From Halieaceae bacterium (GTDB lineage: Bacteria; Pseudomonadota; Gammaproteobacteria; Pseudomonadales; Halieaceae), in contig CACNSR010000001.1 of assembly GCA_902623175.1 (NCBI GenBank), positions 124,001 through 188,000 of the forward strand: a stretch of 64,000 bases of DNA, read 5' to 3'. The translations under genes and the position numbers were made by a program. Positions 8,928-17,064 of this stretch are shown piece after piece; positions within the stretch are counted from its first letter, which is position 1, and each line of letters opens with the position of its first letter. The notes beneath the pieces were generated by a model that did not search any database, had not been told where the DNA came from, and worked only from the letters and a program-made list of their open reading frames with translations.

Positions 8928-9686
8928 CTAAAGGAACCAGGAACCACCATCGACCATATGGGTCTGCCCCGTAACGAAGCGACTTGAGTCTGACGCCAGG
9001 TAGACAATGGTGCCAGTGAGGTCCTCGGTTTCGAGGTTACGCGGAATTAGTTGGTTAGACGCGATCACCGACTTCGCTTTTTCGAACTTTTCACCAAAGA
9101 ACTCCTCAGTTCCCTCGGTCATGACCGCAGAGGGGGCCACCGCATTCACGCGGATATGGTCTGGCCCCAGCTCGCGCGCCATGCCACGGGTCATACCGAT
9201 AACCGCTGCTTTAGACGCGACATAGTCCAAGCCGTAGGGCAGGCCGAATACCGCAGCAAGCGAGGCGATGTTAATGATCGAGCCGCCGCCGCTTTCGCGC
9301 ATGTGGTCGACCACCGCGCGGCTGGCAAGCCAGGTGCCTTTGATATTGACCTGCATCACCCGATCCCACTGTGCTTCATCAAGGTGCTCAAAGCGCGCTC
9401 CTTTAAGCCCAGCGTAAAGGGCTGCGTTATTAATCAACACATCGACTCGGCCAAAGGTATCCTTAGCGAATGACGCCATGGCTTCGCAGCTGGCGGTGTC
9501 TGATACGTCGACGGTGGTGGAGATCGCTCGCCCGTTCCTCAATTCCACGGCCGCGACAGTGTCATTGCAGTCATTGAGGTCCGCGGCCACGATGGCGGCA
9601 CCCTCTGCGGCCAGCGCTTCGGCATAGGCTCTGCCTAAGCCTCGCGCAGCGCCAGTGATTACTGCAACTTTACCGACTAATTGCAT
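8928..9686 (-). CDS. SDR-family NAD(P)-dependent oxidoreductase
   Basis: 252 residues, the classical short-chain dehydrogenase size. Cofactor motif TGAARGLG (11-18), Asp at 36 in AADLND favouring NAD(H), NNAA (86-89), catalytic Ser142, Tyr155 and Lys159 (YVASK). The C-terminal TGQTHMVDGG is typical. It should interconvert a hydroxyl and a carbonyl. The start overlaps the end of the upstream amidohydrolase by 10 bp, so it is the last gene of a three-gene operon and probably acts on a product of those hydrolases. Confidence 0.93.
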   Translation of the reverse strand: MQLVGKVAVITGAARGLGRAYAEALAAEGAAIVAADLNDCNDTVAAVELRNGRAISTTVDVSDTASCEAMASFAKDTFGRVDVLINNAALYAGLKGARFEHLDEAQWDRVMQVNIKGTWLASRAVVDHMRESGGGSIINIASLAAVFGLPYGLDYVASKAAVIGMTRGMARELGPDHIRVNAVAPSAVMTEGTEEFFGEKFEKAKSVIASNQLIPRNLETEDLTGTIVYLASDSSRFVTGQTHMVDGGSWFL

Positions 9687-10996
9687 TGCGGTGCTCCCAG
9701 CAGCTGGTTCAGTTGTTCAGAATTCTTTTGGTGAGGCGACTGGCTGTCGAGCAAACCCGCATAAATCTGACCGTCTTTGATCACCGCCGTGATGGCATCG
9801 GCATCTTGCAGCACACTGATCTGCTCCAGCGGATTCCCTTTCACAATCACCATGTCTGCGATTTTTCCTGCCTCCAGCGTGCCGAGGCTACCGTCTGGCA
9901 TAAAGGCCTCGCCGCCGTGTTTCGTGGCAGCTTGCAGCGCCTCGGCGGGAGAAAAGCCGAAGTAATCAGTAAAGTACTGAAGCTCTGTAGCATAGGTGCC
10001 ATGGGGTGTGATGTTGAGGCCATAGTCTCCACCTACCAACACTCTGATACCGGCTTCTCGCATCCGCTTTACAGAAGTTTGGGTTACCTCTAGCTCCGCA
10101 GCGTAGCCCTGATACTCAGGGCTACCGGTTTCAAACCCGAAGCTCTGATAATGCTCAAGAAAAGTAATCTCCCAAGCGACCGCTGGGCCTACGAATACGC
10201 GGTCGCGATTCGCCTCGAGTAGCGCCAGGGCTTCGTCATCCAGATAGTTCGCATGGCCAACGAAGTCGACGCCAGCCTTTACCGCTTGCTTGACTGCCGC
10301 GGCAGATCGTGCATGGGAGGCGACCCGCATGCCACGGTGGTGCGCCTCGCCAACGAGCACCTCCAGCTCCTCATCCGTGAAGCCCAGCACACCGGGTTTG
10401 ATCCCTCCGCCCGAGGAGATTAATTCCCCATCGATCATCACTTTGACTACATCGACACCGTTTTTAGACAGCGTGCGGACGGCTTTACGGACTTCCCAAG
10501 GACCGTCGGTGATCATACCCAGCCCGTCGATTTTCAATTGCGCGTAGTCGGGGTGCAGGTCGGCATTACTGCCGGTTGAGCCAATGTCGCGACCGCCGGC
10601 TAATAGTCGTGGCCCCAAGACGTCGCCGCACTCGATACCGCGCTTGAGGAATGCGTCGACCCTGTGCACCGAGCCAAAGCTGATCGCTGAAGTGAACCCG
10701 GAGCCCAGCATGACCCTGGCGTTATGGATCGTTTTAATTACCACCTCCTCGACAGGAGATTTGTCGAGCTCAAGCGGGCCGTTGTTGGTGTAGGAGAGGT
10801 GGGCGTGTGACTCCACCATGCCCGGCATGACAAAGTGGCCGTGGCCATCGATAACTTGTGTTTCATCGTTGAGCGGTGGGCTGCCGTCCCGGGGGCCCGC
10901 GTAGATGACGCGGCCGTCGGCGAACGCCACGCACGCATCGCCACAGAAGTGATCGGCGTGGCCGTTAAACAGAGCAATATTTTTGAGTATTATCAC
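9677..10996 (-). CDS. metal-dependent amidohydrolase (imidazolonepropionase/prolidase-like)
   Basis: 439 residues of the amidohydrolase superfamily: small N-terminal beta-sandwich, then MPGMVESHAHL with the metal-binding HAH at 64-66, further metal His in SHARS and GHANY, and the catalytic Asp in VGGDYG, followed by the ATKHGGEAF and LGTLEAGKIADMVIV segments typical of imidazolonepropionase-like and Xaa-Pro dipeptidase-like subgroups. It would hydrolyse a C-N or C-O bond of a cyclic or amide substrate. Its start overlaps the stop of the upstream amidohydrolase by 4 bp (ATGA). Confidence 0.9.
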   Translation of the reverse strand: MIILKNIALFNGHADHFCGDACVAFADGRVIYAGPRDGSPPLNDETQVIDGHGHFVMPGMVESHAHLSYTNNGPLELDKSPVEEVVIKTIHNARVMLGSGFTSAISFGSVHRVDAFLKRGIECGDVLGPRLLAGGRDIGSTGSNADLHPDYAQLKIDGLGMITDGPWEVRKAVRTLSKNGVDVVKVMIDGELISSGGGIKPGVLGFTDEELEVLVGEAHHRGMRVASHARSAAAVKQAVKAGVDFVGHANYLDDEALALLEANRDRVFVGPAVAWEITFLEHYQSFGFETGSPEYQGYAAELEVTQTSVKRMREAGIRVLVGGDYGLNITPHGTYATELQYFTDYFGFSPAEALQAATKHGGEAFMPDGSLGTLEAGKIADMVIVKGNPLEQISVLQDADAITAVIKDGQIYAGLLDSQSPHQKNSEQLNQLLGAPQCN

Positions 10997-11970
10997 GGCA
11001 ACCTCAGAAGTCGTCTGGCATTTTGAGATAGGCGTGTGGCGTCCGCGCTCAATGCCTCGGGTGTATCGAACCCTCCCAAATTGGTGCCCAAGACTAACTT
11101 ATCCTCATGGGCATAATGACGAAGTGCTGCAGCCGCTACCTCGCCTTTCACATGAGTATCAAACCATAAATTTTGTAGTTCATGGCCAAATCCATTCCGT
11201 TTCACACTCTCCGAGGCGGCAGGGTCCACCTGCGCCAGCTGGTCCATTTTTTCGGCCAGAAACGCTGCTGCACCGCCGCCGTGTGAAACACACACATCAA
11301 GTGTGGGATGCCGATCGAGTGCACCACCTAGAAGCAGTTGTGCGACAGCGAGCGTTTCCTCTTGCGCGTAACCCAGACTCAGCGAGAGGTTGTGCTGGCT
11401 GAGCCGGTCATCTTTGAGTCCGCCTACGCCATCTGTGGAGCTCGCGTGAACGAATAGTGGCACATCCAGATCAGTCAGTTTTTGGTAGAGCGAATCTAAG
11501 GACTGACAGGCAAAACCCTGCGGGATATCTGTGCCGATCATAGCGCCCTTGAGACCTAATGCGCTGACTGCATGCTCCAGCTCCTCGCATGCAGCAGACA
11601 CGTCTTGCATGGGCAGCGCTGCAAGACCGACTAGTCTGTCGGGGGCTGCTGCAACGGTATCCGCCATCAGTTGGTTGTGCTGGTGGCAAAAGTCAGTGGC
11701 GATAGCGGGCTCGATGCCATGTAGGAAAGTAAGAGGGTTAGGAGAAAGCACCTGAATATCGATGCCCAGTCGATCGAGATGCGAAATCCGAAGATCTAGG
11801 TCCGTAAAGACCGTGCCGTCATAAGAGATGGGTTTCATCGTGTAACCACCGATACGAAAAAACCGGGCGCCTTGCTCGTCAATACCAGCCTCAGGACCAT
11901 AGTGGCCCGCGCTGCCATTTAACGCCTCGAATACCACGTGGGCGTGCACATCGATGACTGCTGATGCCAC
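10993..11970 (-). CDS. amidohydrolase family 2 (ACMSD-like) protein
   Basis: 325 residues with VIDVHAHVV at the N-terminus (metal His9 and His11), FVHAS and SHGGGAAAFL for the later metal ligands, and GTNLGGFD where canonical ACMSD has GSDYPF. The family covers decarboxylases (aminocarboxymuconate, salicylate) and hydrolases on ring-cleavage or lactone products. First gene of the operon with the second amidohydrolase and the SDR, all with overlapping ends, which argues for a short pathway on one small molecule. Substrate unknown. Confidence 0.88.
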   Translation of the reverse strand: MASAVIDVHAHVVFEALNGSAGHYGPEAGIDEQGARFFRIGGYTMKPISYDGTVFTDLDLRISHLDRLGIDIQVLSPNPLTFLHGIEPAIATDFCHQHNQLMADTVAAAPDRLVGLAALPMQDVSAACEELEHAVSALGLKGAMIGTDIPQGFACQSLDSLYQKLTDLDVPLFVHASSTDGVGGLKDDRLSQHNLSLSLGYAQEETLAVAQLLLGGALDRHPTLDVCVSHGGGAAAFLAEKMDQLAQVDPAASESVKRNGFGHELQNLWFDTHVKGEVAAAALRHYAHEDKLVLGTNLGGFDTPEALSADATRLSQNARRLLRLP

Positions 11971-12131
11971 TGTCGGTCCTCTCGTATACGCCCCGTATTT
12001 GCTCTTTTAAAAACGAGTCGCGCTGTCTAAGTTTGCACCATGTCACATCACTTGACGATGACGGTGCGTCACTTTACGTCGGCATGCGCTGTGAGTAATC
12101 TGCTGTCCTCTCATATTGTCATAGGCTGCAT

Positions 12132-13706
12132 ATGCCAACACCCATTCAAAGCGGGCTTTTCTTAGGGCTGCTCACAATCTTTTCTACCGCAGTCCGCTCA
12201 GAGATGGTGATCGTAAATTTAGAAGAGCCGAATACTGCCGGTTTTTACACAGGCATTTCCAACTTGCGCGGCTGGGCTGTCGCGGAGTCAGGTATTGCCT
12301 CGATAGAGATCGATGTGGACGGCACCTATGCGTTCGATGTGCCCATGGGGGGAGCGAGAGGCGATGTGGCAAAGGTTTACCCCGACTTTCCCGACTCTGA
12401 TACTTCAGGTTTCTCCATGGCCTATAACTACAAGGGGCTCGCGCCGGGAGAGTATGTATTTACCGCCCGAGCGATCTCTGAGGATGGCGGTGTCGCTACC
12501 CAAAGCGCGACCGTGAAGGTCGACCGTTTCATATCCTCATATATCGGCGACAGCTCGGAAGTCGATACGTCGACGGTATCAAAGGTGTCATTTGGCGATT
12601 CTTCTTTTACCCTGAGAGGTCTCACCGTTGAGGGACGTCAGTGGGATGTGGTGATGGATTTTGATACTGCAACCCAGAGCTTCGAAATTGCCGACATTGC
12701 TGAGGTCGGCGCACCCGATACGGGGACGGTTTGCCCCTCCGCCAGCTGGAGTTCGGGAGACTATACTCTCGAGCAGAACGGCATCGCGCGCCAGTTCAGG
12801 GTCCGGCTTCCCACTGGTTATAGCTCCGATCAGGCTTATCCGCTGATCTTGTTGTTTCATGGTTGGGGCGGTGATGGGAGTGAATTTCTGGACAATGTCA
12901 CGGTGCAGTCACAGTCAGATGAGCGAGGCTATGTATTGGTGGCGCCGCTGGGGCTTGGGCGCGAGGAGCCGGGCAATCGACTGTCGTCCTGGTCGTTTCA
13001 GGGGTCAACGACAGGTCTCGACGGTGATGGCCTCAACTCAGCCGTAAGCGGCGACACGAACGCGATTTGTGATGATGACAGGACGCCTGATTACACCTAC
13101 CCGTCCTGCGGGGGAATTGCTGAGAACGGGTGCTCCTGGACGCAATGCTCTGTTGATGATGTGGCATTTGCCGCGGCGCTGGTTCAAGAAGTGTCCTCCA
13201 ATGTCTGCACTGACTCCGATCGCGTCTACGCCGTAGGCGGTTCAAACGGCGGTATGTTTGTCTGGGATTTGGGCCGTGACGAGCGGAGTGCGGAAGTGTT
13301 TAGGGCAATAGCGCCCATTTTGGGTTTGCCTCACCGCGGCTATTTAGACCCGCCAGTATCTGAGGGCAGTATGCCCGTCATTTCGATAACCGGCTCGCGG
13401 GACAGAACTGTCCCCCCGGGGGAATGGGGGCAGGACACTTTCACTACTACTTCCGATGGCGACGTCTATTATTATTCCAGCGCCTCAGCGATCACCAAGG
13501 TGTGGGCTGAGGCCCATAGCTGTGACACCACAGTGCCCGCGGAGCCCGTCGATATTGGTAGCTCCAGCATGGAGTGCCGAGGATGGTCTTATTGCCAGAG
13601 CGACTCACAATGGCCGCCAGTGCTGGATTGCCGTGGCGATATGGGCCACATGTATAACCTCAACTCCAGCTGGCCGCTAATTTTGGATTTTTTTGAGCAG
13701 CTATAG
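12132..13706 (+). CDS. secreted CE1/PHB-depolymerase-like esterase with N-terminal Ig-like domain
   Basis: 524 residues. A short signal peptide (about 1-23, ending VRS) precedes a beta-rich Ig-like module (about 27-130, with NLRGWAVAESGI and PGEYVFTARA). The catalytic domain begins near 205: LFHGWGGDG oxyanion region, nucleophile elbow GGSNGG with Ser near 370, likely Asp near 424 (GSRDRTVP) and His near 509 (GDMGHMYN). Several Cys in the catalytic half suggest disulfides. LpqC/feruloyl-esterase/PHB-depolymerase relatives act outside the cell on polyesters or cell-wall esters. Stands alone downstream of the amidohydrolase operon, divergent from it. Confidence 0.85.
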   Translation: MPTPIQSGLFLGLLTIFSTAVRSEMVIVNLEEPNTAGFYTGISNLRGWAVAESGIASIEIDVDGTYAFDVPMGGARGDVAKVYPDFPDSDTSGFSMAYNYKGLAPGEYVFTARAISEDGGVATQSATVKVDRFISSYIGDSSEVDTSTVSKVSFGDSSFTLRGLTVEGRQWDVVMDFDTATQSFEIADIAEVGAPDTGTVCPSASWSSGDYTLEQNGIARQFRVRLPTGYSSDQAYPLILLFHGWGGDGSEFLDNVTVQSQSDERGYVLVAPLGLGREEPGNRLSSWSFQGSTTGLDGDGLNSAVSGDTNAICDDDRTPDYTYPSCGGIAENGCSWTQCSVDDVAFAAALVQEVSSNVCTDSDRVYAVGGSNGGMFVWDLGRDERSAEVFRAIAPILGLPHRGYLDPPVSEGSMPVISITGSRDRTVPPGEWGQDTFTTTSDGDVYYYSSASAITKVWAEAHSCDTTVPAEPVDIGSSSMECRGWSYCQSDSQWPPVLDCRGDMGHMYNLNSSWPLILDFFEQL

Positions 13707-13760
13707 CAAGAGACGATGCGTAGCTGCCTTAGGGCGCAAGGGTAAGGGGTAGAACTCACC

Positions 13761-14999
13761 ATGGCATTTCCAATCGAAGCGGTTCGGCAACAATTTCCCT
13801 CACTGGCGACAACAGATGATGGCCAGCGCCGCATCTATTTTGATAACGCGGCGGGCACGCAGGTGCCTCGACAGTCCATTGACCGCATCGTCGATTTTTT
13901 TCACCGTTACAACAGCAATACCGGCGTGTTTAACCCGACCTCCGTCGAAGTCGATGCAATCTATGACGCTACCGTCGCTGCTATGGCCAACTTTTTGGGC
14001 ACGTCCGACCCGGGTGAGGTGCTGATCGGCGCCAATATGACCACGCTAACCTATCAGCTCTCGCGGAGTCTCGCCCATCAGTTCGAGTCGGGTGATGAAA
14101 TCATCATCACTCGGATGGAGCACGAGGGGAACGTCTCGCCCTGGCTGCAGATGGCCGAAGACAATGGTTTGGTCGTGAAATGGCTAGAGTTTGATCGAGA
14201 CACCTGGCGTGTCGAGCCGGAACTGCTCGAGCCCTTGCTGAATGACCGCACGCGTTTATTGGCGCTCAATTATGCAAGTAACCTGACGGGCGGTGTGAAC
14301 GACGTTAGAGCCCTCACTACGATGGCGCAGGGTGCTGGCGCAATGGTCTACGTCGACGCGGTTCAGTATGCGTCCCATCGACTAATCGATGTGAAAGATC
14401 TGGGCTGCGACTTCCTCGCCTGCTCTCCCTACAAGTTTTATGGGCCACATCTGGGCGTCGTGTATGGCAAACGGGAACGTTTGGAATCGCTCCGCGCATA
14501 CAAACTTCGTTGTGCCAGCAATGACCTGCCTTTTCGATTCAGTCTGGGCACGCCAGCGTTTGAGCTGATTGCAGGCCTCATGGGTACGCTTGAATACTTT
14601 CAATGGTTGGCAGCCGAGACGGGCTGTGGTGGCGATCGTCGCCAATTATTCGAGGGCGCGTACGCGGCCATGGGCGCACACGAGGACGCCTTGTCGGAGC
14701 AGCTACTGGCGGGTTTGGTAGCGATGTCAGGGCTGACCATGAAGGGCGCGAGTACCTTGACCCATCGTGTGGCGACCTTTTCCTTTACTCATGATCGGCT
14801 TCCTGCCAGTGCGATCGCGCAACAGCTTTCAGATGCGGGCCTTTATTGTCATTGGGGCGACAACTACGCCTTTGAGGTGGCGAAAGCGCTGGATCTCGAC
14901 CCCCAAGAAGGGGTGCTGCGTCTTGGGTTAGGGCATTACAACACCGCGGACGAGGTCGCCGAGGCGCTGACGCTCATTGAGGGTGTGCTCGCGGCTTGA
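13761..14999 (+). CDS. cysteine desulfurase-like aminotransferase class V
   Basis: 412 residues, PLP fold type I. FDNAAGTQVP near 27, TRMEHEGN (His stacking on PLP), YVDAVQYASH with the cofactor Asp near 198, and CSPYKFYGPHLG carrying the Schiff-base Lys near 224. This matches the cysteine-desulfurase-like subgroup (SufS/CsdA relatives) that commonly lacks the long active-site Cys loop; no obvious catalytic Cys in the usual loop position is seen. The role could be sulfur or selenium mobilisation or another amine chemistry. No suf or isc genes are adjacent. Confidence 0.88.
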   Translation: MAFPIEAVRQQFPSLATTDDGQRRIYFDNAAGTQVPRQSIDRIVDFFHRYNSNTGVFNPTSVEVDAIYDATVAAMANFLGTSDPGEVLIGANMTTLTYQLSRSLAHQFESGDEIIITRMEHEGNVSPWLQMAEDNGLVVKWLEFDRDTWRVEPELLEPLLNDRTRLLALNYASNLTGGVNDVRALTTMAQGAGAMVYVDAVQYASHRLIDVKDLGCDFLACSPYKFYGPHLGVVYGKRERLESLRAYKLRCASNDLPFRFSLGTPAFELIAGLMGTLEYFQWLAAETGCGGDRRQLFEGAYAAMGAHEDALSEQLLAGLVAMSGLTMKGASTLTHRVATFSFTHDRLPASAIAQQLSDAGLYCHWGDNYAFEVAKALDLDPQEGVLRLGLGHYNTADEVAEALTLIEGVLAA

Positions 15000-15014
15000 T
15001 GAGGTTGCGCCGTC

Positions 15015-15860
15015 TCAGGCGCTCTCGACCTCTGACCAGATCGCTTGAACCCACTCGCGGATCTGCAGGCCCTCTTGCCAGCGGTCCGAGAGCTCAAGCT
15101 GGTCGGCGCCCGTGATCGCATAGGCAGGGGGTCCAAGTTCCACCAAAAAATTGAGTGTGGCACCGCGGGTCTGCCGCGCATGCCACTTAGAGATGCCCTG
15201 TTGCCACCACTGCCGATACTGGGCAACCCATTCCCGGTGCTGGGGGAAATCAATCGCAATCTGGATTTGCTGATTGTTAGAGATACGTCCCTGAAACGAG
15301 TCTGAACGCTCAAGGATCGTCGAGAAATAAGCTTCGTCAGTTTCATTCAGCGGGATTTGCAGCTCGCGATCGACGACAAAGTGAGAGAGGTCGGCACACA
15401 GTCGCAACTCTGGGAGTTTCTCTAGTACTTCCAGTGTAAAGAACAGGTCGTTCAAGGTGCCGTTACGGTGCGTCTCGAGCAACAGCGGAAAGTCATATGT
15501 GTTAGCCATCGCGAGCCAAGCCTCTACGACCGGTGTCGCCTCTGTTGCGGTCAAAGGCATAACGCCGCCGATCACGTTGACCTGAGTGGCGTTCATTTCC
15601 GCGGCCATGTCTAACAGTGGCAACATAGAATCCACGTCGTGCGGAAAGGCGTTGACCATGCACTTCAGCCCCAATCGCTCGAAGGCAGGCTTTAACGCTA
15701 GGCAATCCGGGATCTCGGATACATTCGGATCAACACAGGCCCCCGCGTAACCAGCCTCGGCTATATGTTCCATGTGTGCTTCGACCGGCTCTTCTGCTTG
15801 ACCGGGAATACGTCGCTCCATCGCCCAGAGCGACTGATAAATATCGAGGGTGTGTGCCAT
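15015..15860 (-). CDS. xylose-isomerase-like TIM-barrel protein (sugar phosphate isomerase/epimerase family)
   Basis: 281 residues from the ATG at 15860; a TTG lies one codon upstream. AP-endonuclease-2 type TIM barrel: GYAGACVDPN early, VNVIGGVMP, a metal-binding Glu in LLLETHRNGT and Asp/His in CADLSHF. The N-terminal half of the metal site is well kept. Members isomerise or epimerise sugars, keto-acids or hydroxypyruvate; this subgroup is uncharacterised. It is 10 bp after the desaturase stop, so probably co-transcribed, and convergent with the PLP enzyme. A distant relative sits at 36166-36984. Confidence 0.82.
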   Translation of the reverse strand: MAHTLDIYQSLWAMERRIPGQAEEPVEAHMEHIAEAGYAGACVDPNVSEIPDCLALKPAFERLGLKCMVNAFPHDVDSMLPLLDMAAEMNATQVNVIGGVMPLTATEATPVVEAWLAMANTYDFPLLLETHRNGTLNDLFFTLEVLEKLPELRLCADLSHFVVDRELQIPLNETDEAYFSTILERSDSFQGRISNNQQIQIAIDFPQHREWVAQYRQWWQQGISKWHARQTRGATLNFLVELGPPAYAITGADQLELSDRWQEGLQIREWVQAIWSEVESA

Positions 15861-15870
15861 CAATGCTGCG

Positions 15871-16893
15871 TTAGAACGACGTCAGAAATGACGCCGCATT
15901 ACCGCCAGTGAGCTGAGCAGACTGGGCTGCGTGCAGAAAATCTTTTCCCGATGCGGGCCTAAGTCCGGGCGCGTCATGGAAAATTCGGTAATGTCGGAAG
16001 CGCACGTACATCACCAATTGTGGCCACAGTCGAATCACTGTGTCGGGGTCTTCCCCGAAGAGTTCGCGGTGCAGCGAGGGCAGATCGAACCACGGGGTGG
16101 TGGGTTTGGCGTGATGAGCATTGTGATATCCAAAGTTCAGGATCAGCCAGTTCACCCACTCATAGCGCCAGGACAGAATTGGGCTAAAGGTGTGCTCCTG
16201 CTCCCACTCAAGGTCACCTTTGTGCTCGGAGACCTCGTCGGTATAGAGGTTGGTGCGGTAGGGGTAGTCGTGCTCCAGTCCGTCAACAAAGCGCAGCACA
16301 ATAATCATTAGCATATAGGCAATGAGGTAGCCGACCAGCGGGACGGGGGCGTAGGCCGCCAGTGCCGCGAGCAGGCTAAATCGAACCAGAATTACTCCGA
16401 CGTTGCGCGGGAGCTGGTTACGCCGCTGAGGGATAATGAATGCAGTAAAAACCATGATGGTGTGCATCAGGATGCAGTGAGCGGGGATGAAACACCACTC
16501 CAGAAAGATCGTGATGCGATAAACGAGCGGATGTTTTTTGAAAAAACCCTCGTAATCAAACCACACCACATCGTCGTTCTCGACATGATGCCGGAAGTGC
16601 TTGGTGCGGATATCTTCTACCGTGCCGTAGCAGGAACCGCAGATCCATCCCAGCCAGCTTGCCAACTCATTGTTATGCCTGTTCACTGTAAACACGGTGT
16701 TGTGGGCGCATTCGTGGATCATGTAGGCCGCAATAATCATGCCGTGGCCCAACAACAAAACGCCGGGAATAAAACCTGCCCAGCCGCCGGAAAATAACAG
16801 CCACCAGCCGATAACGTAGGCAGTCAGAGAGTAGGCGATGGCACCGGTATGCCACTGTCGCCCCTTGGCTGATTTAAAAGTCCAGGTCGTCAT
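15871..16893 (-). CDS. membrane fatty-acid desaturase family protein
   Basis: 340 residues with the three diiron histidine boxes: HECAH (60-64), HFRHH (99-103) and HNAHH (258-262), plus an extra LEHDYPY segment before the third. Four to five membrane helices cluster at 15-60 and 130-205. This arrangement fits acyl-lipid desaturases, and also alkane or carotene hydroxylase-like relatives. It would act in the inner membrane with a ferredoxin or cytochrome partner. A small palindrome lies 35-48 bp upstream of the ATG. Confidence 0.87.
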   Translation of the reverse strand: MTTWTFKSAKGRQWHTGAIAYSLTAYVIGWWLLFSGGWAGFIPGVLLLGHGMIIAAYMIHECAHNTVFTVNRHNNELASWLGWICGSCYGTVEDIRTKHFRHHVENDDVVWFDYEGFFKKHPLVYRITIFLEWCFIPAHCILMHTIMVFTAFIIPQRRNQLPRNVGVILVRFSLLAALAAYAPVPLVGYLIAYMLMIIVLRFVDGLEHDYPYRTNLYTDEVSEHKGDLEWEQEHTFSPILSWRYEWVNWLILNFGYHNAHHAKPTTPWFDLPSLHRELFGEDPDTVIRLWPQLVMYVRFRHYRIFHDAPGLRPASGKDFLHAAQSAQLTGGNAASFLTSF

Positions 16894-16927
16894 GTGATGG
16901 CGGTTTCCACATTATTGGCTGACTCAT

Positions 16928-16941
16928 AGCGTTGATACGCT
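16928..16941. promoter_or_regulatory. short palindrome upstream of desaturase
   Basis: AGCGTTGATACGCT: 5-bp perfect arms around TGAT, 35 bp before the desaturase ATG. FabR and DesT operators of gammaproteobacteria also hold AGCG...CGCT arms, but this site is shorter. Symmetry seen, function inferred. Confidence 0.35.
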
Positions 16942-17064
16942 GAAATCCGATTGACCAATGATCACAGTGTCACTGCACTAATACCGCGCGCAGTATACGA
17001 GCGCGTGGCGGAGAAAAAAACCGAGTTTAGGCGGTTCGTGAAGGCGCCAGAGTAGTCTGCTTTG